NCBI RefSeq assembly: GCF_003122425.1 | Contig: NZ_CP021659.1 | Location: 930,001-994,000 of the forward strand | Length of the DNA: 64,000 nt | Source: Candidatus Fukatsuia symbiotica | GTDB taxonomy: Bacteria; Pseudomonadota; Gammaproteobacteria; Enterobacterales; Enterobacteriaceae | Reading direction: 5' to 3' | In this document: positions 57,176 through 63,845 of the stretch, one piece after another | Layout: every line of letters starts with the position of its first letter | How positions within the stretch are numbered: position 1 is the first letter of the stretch | The notes under the pieces: model-generated | The model's input: the letters and a program-made list of their open reading frames with translations, nothing else | Told to the model about the DNA's origin: nothing | Databases searched by the model: none | Program-made: the position numbers and the translations under genes

Positions 57176-59141
57176 GCTGGGGCCTGCGTTTTCACCGGCG
57201 CTGCCTCAAGTCTGGTCATCCGGATGGGAGCATCACTGAGTTTTCCCTCGTTATTGAGACTGATAACGGCACACGGAGTGACCCTCAGCAATGAAACCGA
57301 AGCCATTTTCACAACACGTACGTATCACTTTCGAGCCCAGCCGGTTTTCTGACGACCAGCTGACGGATGTTTATGAACAGCTGACTCCCGTTAACCACCA
57401 CGTGCTTACCCCTCACGACCAGGCCCAGGCCAAACCTCACCGGGCTCCTGCCCGCTCAACCGCTAGACGGAGCAAAATGTTATGAACAAGGCACTGGTCG
57501 CACTCTACGCCCGCGTTTCTTCCGGGCAACAGGTAAAAAATGGCACCATCGGCAGTCAGCTTGCAGCAATCAAGGACCGCATCCGTGAGGACGGCCACGT
57601 GTTGCCTGACGCCATGCTCTTTATCGATGATGGTGTCAGCGGTGCTACACTTATCCGCCCGCAACTAGAGCGCCTGAGGGACTACGCGGCGGCAGGCGAT
57701 ATTGAATGCCTGTACATCCTGTCGCCCGACAGGCTAGACCGTAAATACGCCTATCAGGCTCTGCTGATGGAAGAGTTCAGCGCCTGCGGCGTGGAGGTTA
57801 TCTTTATCTGTCACACCCCCGGCGACACGCCGGAAGACATGATGCTTCTGCAGATGCAGGGGATGTTTGCTGAATATGAGCGGGCAAAGATTATGGAGCG
57901 CAACCGGCGTGGTAAGCTTCACGGTGCACGCTGTGGTAATGTCGGTGTCCTTTCCGGTGCACCTTACGGTTATCGGTATATCCGCAGGCAGCCGGACGGG
58001 ACACCCGCACAGTATATTGTCAACCTTCATGAAGCCTCCGTGGTCAGGAAGATATTTAGTTGGGCGGGCATAGAGCGCCTGAGTCTAGGCGGTGTGGTCA
58101 GACGTCTGGCTGAGAAAGGCATAGAAAGCGCCACCGGCAAACCCGGCTGGGACCGCAGTACGGTATGGGGCATGTTAAAGAACCCCGCTTACAAAGGACT
58201 TGCTGTGTTCGGAAAAACGAAAAACTGCGCCCCCCGTCCCCGGGTGAGAGCAGCGCGCAACAGTGCAGATATCCTCAAGAACGGTTATTCAGTAATACGA
58301 AGTAAGCCGGATGACGGCATCGGGATCCCTGTGCCTGCCATCATCAACAGCGCTCTTTTCTTGACGGTCAACGAACAGCTGGAAGAAAACCGCCGACATG
58401 CACGACAGGGGCGCCGGGGAGCCGCTTATCTCTTACAGGGGCTGACTGTGTGCGGCCACTGTCGCTATGCGTATTATGGCAAAAAAGTCAGTAAATCTGC
58501 GGCAAAAGGGGGGGCGCAGTATTCTTATTACCACTGTACTGGGACGGATGCTTACCGCTTTGGGGGCATTCGGGTGTGTGACAATAAACAGGTCAGGACA
58601 TCCATGCTGGATGAAACGGTCTGGGCACAGGTCATTGCGCTGCTGTCTGAGCCGGAACGGCTGAAAAAAGAATATGAGCAGCGTCTAACGCAGGCGTCAG
58701 AGCACAGTGGACAGACCGCAGATGCTGAGCGTCTGAAAAAGCAAGAAAATCAGCTAAACGTGGGGCGATCCCGATTGATTGATAGTTTTGCCGAAGGGCT
58801 GATTGGCAAAACAGACTTTGAACCACGGATCAGAGTGATGACGCTCAGGCTGGCGGAACTTGCGCGCCAGAGAGTGAAGGTGAAACAGGCCACAGAGAAC
58901 CAGCATGAGTTGCTGCTACTGGTTAACCGGGTGGAGGATTTTGCTGCTGCGGTCACGGAACGCCTGAGTACGGACGATTTTCTGATGAAGCGAGAAATTC
59001 TGCGTGCGCTGGTGAAACGGATAGAAATTTATCGTGATGAAATTGTGGTGGTTTTTCGGGTGAATCCCGGGAATGATACCAGCCTAGAAGCAGGATCAGA
59101 CAAAACATATGGCAGAAGTTTGCCAGATTGTTTGCGGAGTA
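57140..59141 (+). mobile_element. 2002-bp serine-integrase element inserted in the intron RT gene
   Basis: The boundaries are the shared core ATT at 57140-57142 and 59142-59144. Left end ATTACTCCGCAAACAAT (57140-57156) is perfectly inverted at 59127-59143. After a 4-base spacer on each side comes CAAACTT (57161-57167) and its complement (59116-59122). These are the two arms of an attP. It encodes only the recombinase and a 64-residue protein. The DNA is visibly GC-richer than the chromosome around it. In the excised circle every base would be coding; see findings. Confidence 0.85.
57291..57485 (+). CDS. 64-residue hypothetical protein of the serine-integrase element
   Basis: Not recognised. 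It has a polar N-terminal half (QHVRITFEPSRFSDDQLTDV) and a very basic, Pro/Ala-rich C-terminus (KPHRAPARSTARRSKML). Its stop overlaps the recombinase start (ATGA at 57482). In the excised circle its own start would overlap the recombinase stop in the same way (ATGA at 57291). Being the only partner of the recombinase, it is a candidate recombination directionality factor or expression regulator; this is inference from context. Confidence 0.6.
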   Translation: MKPKPFSQHVRITFEPSRFSDDQLTDVYEQLTPVNHHVLTPHDQAQAKPHRAPARSTARRSKML

Positions 59142-59161
59142 ATTTCTCCCTTGCTCGCTAA
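57482..59161 (+). CDS. Large serine recombinase (integrase) of the element
   Basis: The 559-residue protein has a resolvase-type catalytic domain (catalytic Ser13 in LYARVSSGQQ; LSPDRLDRKYA; MFAEYERAKIMERNRRGK), a Recombinase domain (APYGYRYIRRQPDG to NPAYKGLAVFGK), a zinc ribbon (Cys324, Cys327, Cys352, Cys366), and a coiled coil at about 390-480, all typical of large serine integrases. GGAG lies 9 bases before the ATG. The last residues are encoded by attR and intron DNA: codon 554 falls on the core, and FSLAR then stop comes from the RT gene. In the circle the frame would continue for 50 other residues, giving 604. Confidence 0.92.
   Translation: MNKALVALYARVSSGQQVKNGTIGSQLAAIKDRIREDGHVLPDAMLFIDDGVSGATLIRPQLERLRDYAAAGDIECLYILSPDRLDRKYAYQALLMEEFSACGVEVIFICHTPGDTPEDMMLLQMQGMFAEYERAKIMERNRRGKLHGARCGNVGVLSGAPYGYRYIRRQPDGTPAQYIVNLHEASVVRKIFSWAGIERLSLGGVVRRLAEKGIESATGKPGWDRSTVWGMLKNPAYKGLAVFGKTKNCAPRPRVRAARNSADILKNGYSVIRSKPDDGIGIPVPAIINSALFLTVNEQLEENRRHARQGRRGAAYLLQGLTVCGHCRYAYYGKKVSKSAAKGGAQYSYYHCTGTDAYRFGGIRVCDNKQVRTSMLDETVWAQVIALLSEPERLKKEYEQRLTQASEHSGQTADAERLKKQENQLNVGRSRLIDSFAEGLIGKTDFEPRIRVMTLRLAELARQRVKVKQATENQHELLLLVNRVEDFAAAVTERLSTDDFLMKREILRALVKRIEIYRDEIVVVFRVNPGNDTSLEAGSDKTYGRSLPDCLRSNFSLAR
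59116..59160. other. attR of the serine-integrase element
   Basis: The right junction reads AAGTTTG, CCAG, ATTGTTTGCGGAGT, core AATT, then TCTCCCTTGCTCGC of the intron RT gene. Combined with attL it predicts attP GCGGAGTAATTACTCCGC (palindromic) and attB GGGGGAGTGATTTCTCCC. Confidence 0.8.
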
Positions 59162-59795
59162 TCTCTACCTGCACTGGCTTGATTCGACGTGGGAGAAAAA
59201 GGCGTTCGGTAAACGTCCGCATGATGCTCATATCGTGCGATATGCCGACGATTTTGTGATTTTGTGCAGCAAGCGCCCGGAGTTTTATCTGGATCAGGCC
59301 AAGAAAGTCTTAGACCGACTTGGGTTGACGCTTAATGCCAAGAAAACGCGGATAGTTAATGCCATGAAAGAGCCGTTTGACTTTCTAGGTCACAGGTTCG
59401 CAGTTCAACCATCGAAAGTGACGGGCGAGTTGAAGACCTTTTACTATCCGACTCCCAAGGCTATGAAGTCTGTTAAGCAGAAAATCCGTGATGTTGTCCG
59501 AAAAGGGCAGCACTGGGATTGGCCCACATTGTTGAAAGAAAAGGTAAACCCGATTCTTCGCGGATGGGGGAATTACTTCAAGACAGGTAATTCAAGGAAG
59601 CATTTCTTGAGCATAGCGAATTACACGATATGGACACTCTGCATCATGTTGCGGAAGAAGCACAAGAAACGGGGTAAGGGGTGGAGGGACCACCCGCCGT
59701 CCTGGTTCTACGATTACCACGGGCTGTTTAAGCTGTACAGCCTGTCCGTAACCGGAGATGAAGGGAGTCGGTATGCCCGACCTGTGCCGTCGTAA
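59145..59795 (+). pseudogene. Group II intron reverse transcriptase, C-terminal part
   Basis: Resumes the RT at SPLLANLYLHWLDSTW, with the catalytic HIVRYADDFVILCS, thumb residues (LGLTLNAKKTRIVNAM, FDFLGHRF) and the maturase X domain (LKEKVNPILRGWGNYFKTGN), ending about 25 bases before domain V. No HNH endonuclease is present. Joined at the core to the N-terminal part it gives exactly 446 codons in one frame. The gene is reversibly broken, and otherwise shows no decay. Confidence 0.9.
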
Positions 59796-59945
59796 CGCTG
59801 TGGAAAGAAGACAGTCGGAAAGCCGTGTGCGGGAAAACTGCAAGCACGGTTTGACGAGAGGTCGCTGGGGAGATGATGTCAAACCAGAGACCTACTCTAC
59901 GAGGGGTTCTCCGTTTTGATGACAAGACAATTTATCGAGGTAAAA

Positions 59946-60566
59946 ATGGAACAACGAACAGAAGCCTGGTTTGCTGCAAGAAGCGGCAAGGTCACAGCCA
60001 GCAAATTGGCAGAGGTGATGGCAAAAGTCAAAACCGGCGATGCCGCAACGCGAAAAAAATACAGGGCCGAGCTGATTTGCCAGCGTCTGACGGGGCAACG
60101 GGAAGACACCTTTGTCACACCTGAAATGAAGCACGGGACGGCACTGGAACCCGTCGCACGTGAGGCTTACATCTTGCGTGAATTTGCAGTAGAAGTCACG
60201 GAGGTCGGTCTCGTCGACCACCCCACTATTGAGGGGTTTGCCGCCAGTCCCGACGGACTGGTTAATGAGGATGGCCTGATCGAGATTAAATGCCCCAAAA
60301 CCTGGACGCATCTGAAAACGATAAGAACAGGTGTACTCGAAAAAAAATACCTCCTGCAAATGCACGCGCAAATGCTGTGTACGGGGCGAAGATGGTGTGA
60401 CTTTGTCAGTTATGATAATCGACTGCCTGACACATTAGCCTACTTCAAAAAGCGCATTCACTTTGATGAGGCACTGGGCAAGGAAATTGAAACAGAAGTG
60501 CGAAAATTTCTGCAGGAACTTGAAGATGAAATCGAACAGATTAAAACGTATGGAAAAGTGGCATGA
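59946..60566 (+). CDS. YqaJ/lambda-exonuclease family phage recombination nuclease
   Basis: A 206-residue PD-(D/E)XK nuclease of the YqaJ/lambda Exo family: QRTEAWFAARSGKVTASKLAE at the N-terminus (read in parts), KHGTALEPVAREAY, the catalytic ASPDGLV and IEIKCPKT motifs (Asp, then Glu-x-Lys), and a YLLQMHAQMLCTG helix. GAGG precedes the ATG at 59946; an in-frame ATG nine codons upstream (59919) is possible. Such 5'-3' exonucleases work with a Bet/RecT annealing protein in phages; no partner is seen here. It begins a run of prophage genes. Confidence 0.85.
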   Translation: MEQRTEAWFAARSGKVTASKLAEVMAKVKTGDAATRKKYRAELICQRLTGQREDTFVTPEMKHGTALEPVAREAYILREFAVEVTEVGLVDHPTIEGFAASPDGLVNEDGLIEIKCPKTWTHLKTIRTGVLEKKYLLQMHAQMLCTGRRWCDFVSYDNRLPDTLAYFKKRIHFDEALGKEIETEVRKFLQELEDEIEQIKTYGKVA

Positions 60567-60652
60567 AGATAACGCCACTGAAAAAAAGTGATCGTTTAGC
60601 GGATGAAATACGCGTAGAGTTGCCTGTCGATAATATCAACGCCACATTGTAG
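60563..60652 (+). CDS. 29-residue hypothetical peptide
   Basis: The ATG overlaps the nuclease stop (ATGA). The product MKITPLKKSDRLADEIRVEL, then PVDNINATL, ends at TAG. Too short to classify. Overlap suggests coupled translation, but it may be the beginning of a truncated phage gene. Confidence 0.35.
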   Translation: MKITPLKKSDRLADEIRVELPVDNINATL

Positions 60653-60673
60653 AGAGAACCACAGGGAGAGACC

Positions 60674-61663
60674 GTGCCTGACATATCGAAGCCTCATGAC
60701 AAATTATTTAAAGGGACCCTACAGCATCAACAGATTACGTTGGATTGGTTGAAGGCACATCTTCCAAAGAGGATCCTGAAGTTAATTGATATCTCCACGT
60801 TAAAGATGGTACCCAACGAGTTATCCCCTAAATGGCCTGATACACTGTATAGCGATGTGGTTTTCAGTTGTAAGATTAAAGGCCAACTGAGCTACATCTA
60901 TATTTTGGCGGAACATCAAAGCAGTGATGATGAAATGATGGCATTTCGTATCCTCTGTTACGTTGTCGAGTTGATGAACTACCACTTAAAGCAGGGTCAT
61001 AAAAAATTGCCGATTGTGTTGCCCTTAGTGCTCTATCACGGAGAAAAATCGCCTTATCCCCACTCACGAGCAATCTGGGAATGTTTTGAGGAGCCAAAAT
61101 TAGCAAAAAAATTGGCCCTGAAGCCCTTTCAACTGATTGATTTAACGGTCATGTCAGATGAAGAGATAAATCGACATGGTTTAGCGTCAGTGATGGAAAT
61201 CTTATTCAAACACTACCGCGAAAAGCAATCTCCCCTCACCTGGTTAGAGGCGTTGTTATCTGAAGAGAAAATGACTACAATTTACACACAAGTGAGCCGT
61301 GACTATTTCAAAGACGTACTGAGGTACTTTATTGAAATATGTGGTAGAGCCAGTGATTTGGCAGAATCAGATGAGCTGGACAAGTCATTAGCACTGTGGC
61401 TTAATTCCGTTCCACAAGCAAAGGAAGACATTATGACATTTGCACAACAACTCGAAAAACGGGGCGAAAAACGCGGCATAGAACAAGGCATGCAACAAGG
61501 CATGCAACAGGGCATGCAACAGGGCATGCAACAGGGAGAAAAACAAGCGTCCTTAAAAATCGCGAAAGAACTTCTTGCTGACGGAGCAAGCAAAGAAAAG
61601 ATTAAAAAATATACTGGACTTTCTGACCAAGATATTAAAGATATTGAAGTATTGCTACATTAA
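60674..61663 (+). CDS. Rpn-family recombination-promoting nuclease (transposase_31/YhgA type)
   Basis: Rpn proteins are PD-(D/E)XK DNA endonucleases that raise RecA-independent recombination. The 329-residue product starts at a GTG behind GGGAGA. It has the family opening HDKLFKGTLQHQQITLDWLKA (read in parts), catalytic YSDVVFSC and ILAEHQSSDDEMMAFRIL, YHGEKSPYPHS, and a C-terminal helical region. Near the end lies a Gly-Met-Gln-Gln tandem repeat followed by ELLADGASKEKIKKYTGLSD, typical of these proteins. It is a mobile accessory gene, common in IS-rich genomes. Confidence 0.85.
   Translation: MPDISKPHDKLFKGTLQHQQITLDWLKAHLPKRILKLIDISTLKMVPNELSPKWPDTLYSDVVFSCKIKGQLSYIYILAEHQSSDDEMMAFRILCYVVELMNYHLKQGHKKLPIVLPLVLYHGEKSPYPHSRAIWECFEEPKLAKKLALKPFQLIDLTVMSDEEINRHGLASVMEILFKHYREKQSPLTWLEALLSEEKMTTIYTQVSRDYFKDVLRYFIEICGRASDLAESDELDKSLALWLNSVPQAKEDIMTFAQQLEKRGEKRGIEQGMQQGMQQGMQQGMQQGEKQASLKIAKELLADGASKEKIKKYTGLSDQDIKDIEVLLH
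61475..61546 (+). repeat. 12-bp tandem repeat within the Rpn nuclease gene
   Basis: Four copies of GGCATGCAACA(A/G) at 61487-61534, flanked by one degenerate copy on each side. Each unit adds Gly-Met-Gln-Gln without breaking the frame, so copy number can vary freely. Confidence 0.9.
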
Positions 61664-61777
61664 GGTGTCTTAGCACCTGCTATACCCGGACGGGCTGAAT
61701 GATGATTCAGCCTCGGGGGAGTGTTTCGTTAAAGGTGTTAAATAACTTTAACTAGCGAATGCTGCATACGTAAGTAG

Positions 61778-61798
61778 TGCGGTTTTTTTACGCCCATA
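61778..61798. repeat. Leader repeat TGCGGTTTTTTTACGCCCAT, copy 1
   Basis: This T-rich motif occurs about 115 bp before the KilA-N fragment and again, with one change, at 62648-62668 before the Rha gene. It appears to be a duplicated phage leader. Confidence 0.6.
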
Positions 61799-61914
61799 AA
61801 TTGCCATTAGCTCACTGTCACCAGACAACGTTAGAAAATATCGTGCGCAATAAACATTCGTGTAAACCTATTTACACCTTCCCAGATAAACAAATCAATC
61901 AACGAAAACTGATT

Positions 61915-62477
61915 ATGTCTAAAGAAAATCTGCCCGTCGTTGCAGGTGTTGCAGTGACAACCGATGAAGAGAACCGTTTTAACCTCAATGCTATAGCAGT
62001 GGCTATGTAATATGATTGATTTTTTAAAAAAATATTATTTAATATCAGTGCATTAGTATAAATTTCACAATCAATTTATACAGTCGCGGCTATATTCATA
62101 AAGCAAGTAGCGAAGGTGAACATAAACGCCCTTCCAAATGGCTTGCCACCGCTCAGGCTCGGGAATTAATGACAGAATTAGAGTCCAGCCTCTTGAAGAA
62201 TAGTCAAAGCCCGAATTCGGGCTTTGCTCATAAAGTCATCAATGTTAAACATGGTGGAAAAAATCCAGGCACCTACGCTCATGAAATCCTTGCTGTTGAA
62301 TACGCAGGCTGGATACGCCCTGACTTTCGGATCATGGTTAACCAGACGTTTATTGATTACCACAGTGGAAAATTAGCAGATAAAGAGCAAAAAAGAAAAA
62401 CCCACCGTGACGAAGGCAGTGGATTACCGGAATTTCGGAAGGCAAGAGCGATGCAAATAGCGATGGAGGGTTACTAA
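61915..62477 (+). pseudogene. KilA-N domain phage protein, disrupted
   Basis: An ATG at 61915 encodes a KilA-N-like start (TTDEENRFNLNAIAVAM) and stops at 62010. After about 80 bp of very AT-rich sequence the same domain resumes in another frame at about 62091: YIHKASSEGEHKRPSKWLAT, SGFAHKVINVKHGGKNPGTY, VEYAGWIRPDFRIMVNQTFI, ending at 62477. CAGTGGCTAT and CAGTCGCGGCTAT border the AT-rich part, so it may be a small insertion. KilA-N proteins of prophages are DNA-binding antirepressor-type regulators. Confidence 0.65.
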
Positions 62478-62630
62478 AGTACATAATAGCAGCAGCGAGT
62501 TGGAGAAAATCTTCATGCTGCCTCGCAAATATTGACGAATAATTTGAATGAGAAACTAGCGTGGGTTGACTGTTACTCAGCTGTAAGCTACATTCGCTAC
62601 AGGTGCTGAACACACCTTCAAAGAGCGGAT

Positions 62631-62668
62631 ACCGCGCCCGAAAGTTATGCGGTTTTTTTACGTCCATA
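62631..62668 (+). promoter_or_regulatory. Terminator-like leader before the Rha gene, with repeat copy 2
   Basis: ACCGC (62630-62634) can pair with GCGGT in front of seven T residues, giving a small terminator-like hairpin. The T-rich part repeats that at 61778. It lies about 140 bp before the Rha gene, in the place of an attenuating phage leader. Weak stem (5 bp). Confidence 0.4.
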
Positions 62669-62807
62669 GAGTATTATGGTCGGGTAGCGAGTAGCTATAT
62701 AACACCTCTGCCGAGGAGGGAAATCTACTGGCCGTCTCTTTGCGGTGTTCAAGTGCCCGACCGCCCCGATGAACATGGGGTAATGAACAAACAAAGAGGA
62801 TGTAAAA

Positions 62808-63407
62808 ATGACTACTCAAATATTCGCATTAACCCCTGAAATCACTATCCATAACGGTAAAGTTGTTACTACCTCACAGGCAGTTGCAAACTACTTCAGT
62901 AAGCAGCACAAACATGTTATTGCCAAGATAGAAAAATTGGACTGCTCGCAGACATTTACATCAGCCAACTTTTCGGCTGATGCTCAGATTGTAACTATCG
63001 GCAATGGTGCAACCCGAAAATCTAAATTTTACCAAATGACCAAAGACGGCTTCATCTTCCTGGTTATGGGCTTCACCGGCAAGAGAGCAGCAGCATTTAA
63101 AGAAGCCTACGTTGCAGAATTTAATCGCATGGAGGCTGAATTGTACGATACTTCAAGAATATCCAAGAACAATAGCAAACCCACTCAGATTGAAATAGAT
63201 TGCTATCATATTCAAATATTTATGAAACATTTCACCGTCATTTCTGATGCGTGGTGGCATGAAATATATCCAGCATTAGTAAAACTAAATTCACCTTTAG
63301 CTTATCGTCTTTGTGATCGTTTCAAAGATGGGATGATATTCGCCAATTTTGTTAATAGAAGCCTAAAAGCCCAGCTCCCCGTCGGCGCAATACCAAGACA
63401 TAATTAA
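62808..63407 (+). CDS. Rha-family phage regulatory protein
   Basis: The 199-residue protein carries the Rha (pRha) domain: ITIHNGKVVTTSQAVANYFS, KQHKHVIAKIEKL, ATRKSKFYQMTKDGFIFLVM, GFTGKRAAAFKEAYVAEFNRME. Such phage proteins act as regulators or antirepressors in lysogeny. AAAGAGG lies 7 bases before the ATG. The C-terminal 75 residues are not recognised. It is one of three to four prophage regulator genes in tandem. Confidence 0.85.
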   Translation: MTTQIFALTPEITIHNGKVVTTSQAVANYFSKQHKHVIAKIEKLDCSQTFTSANFSADAQIVTIGNGATRKSKFYQMTKDGFIFLVMGFTGKRAAAFKEAYVAEFNRMEAELYDTSRISKNNSKPTQIEIDCYHIQIFMKHFTVISDAWWHEIYPALVKLNSPLAYRLCDRFKDGMIFANFVNRSLKAQLPVGAIPRHN

Positions 63408-63469
63408 TCCCCTACCCCTGTAACCTACAGGGGTTTTATGAATCGCAATTCATTTGTGAGGAATTTTGC

Positions 63470-63823
63470 ATGCCAAATATCATTGATATTCATCAACAAG
63501 CCCCATTAAATTCCGAAAACTTACCGGTGATCACCTACCACAAACAACGTGTTATCACCACCGAACTGTTGGCACAAGGATACGGTACGGATAGTAATAA
63601 TATTCAGCAAAATTTTAAACGGGACAAAGAAAGGTTCATTGCGGGTAAGCATTACCACAAGGTAGAAGGTGAAGAGCTTAAAGCGTTCAGGAACCAATTG
63701 ACAGACAGTCAGTCGGTTAATAAACACACAACACGCTGGAGCTATCCCAAAATAGGTACCTTTTCGGTCATAGGGTGGGAAGTGCCCGCAAATCACACTT
63801 CTTATGAGTTAATCACCACATAA
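63470..63823 (+). CDS. ORF6N-domain phage protein, probably C-terminally truncated
   Basis: The N-terminal 80 residues are an ORF6N domain: LPVITYHKQRVITTELLAQGY, GTDSNNIQQNFKRDKERFIA, GKHYHKVEGEELKAFRNQL. Full-length antirepressors continue with a LxLWTxxG-like core and a C-terminal KilAC or other domain. Here the frame changes character after NKHTTRW and stops at 117 residues, so a frameshift or deletion is likely. GAGGAATTTTGC precedes the ATG. Confidence 0.7.
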   Translation: MPNIIDIHQQAPLNSENLPVITYHKQRVITTELLAQGYGTDSNNIQQNFKRDKERFIAGKHYHKVEGEELKAFRNQLTDSQSVNKHTTRWSYPKIGTFSVIGWEVPANHTSYELITT

Positions 63824-63845
63824 ATTCAGGATAAGGAATTTCTGC

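Larger units (their letters stand above)
55925..59900 (+). mobile_element. Group II intron inserted in the IS630 remnant
   Basis: The 5' end GTGCGAG (55925) is a group II consensus start. About 530 bases of structured non-coding RNA precede an RT gene. A domain V-like hairpin (AGCCGTGTGCGGGAAAAC, TGCAAGCACGGTTT, 59821-59853) and a domain VI-like segment ending CTACTCTAC (to about 59900) follow. Without the 2002-bp insertion it is 1974 nt, a normal size. The 3' flank does not continue the IS630 gene, so the host locus has been rearranged. Exact boundaries need alignment. Confidence 0.75.

Noticed and set aside
57067-57294. A 75-codon open frame spanning the left junction of the serine element
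   Set aside because: In the integrated state its start lies in the intron RT in another frame and has no ribosome site. The frame is better explained as the 3' part of the recombinase gene in the circular form.
61475-61546. Short tandem repeat considered as a CRISPR array
   Set aside because: Units are 12 bp, contiguous, without spacers, and keep a coding frame. No cas gene is present in the window.
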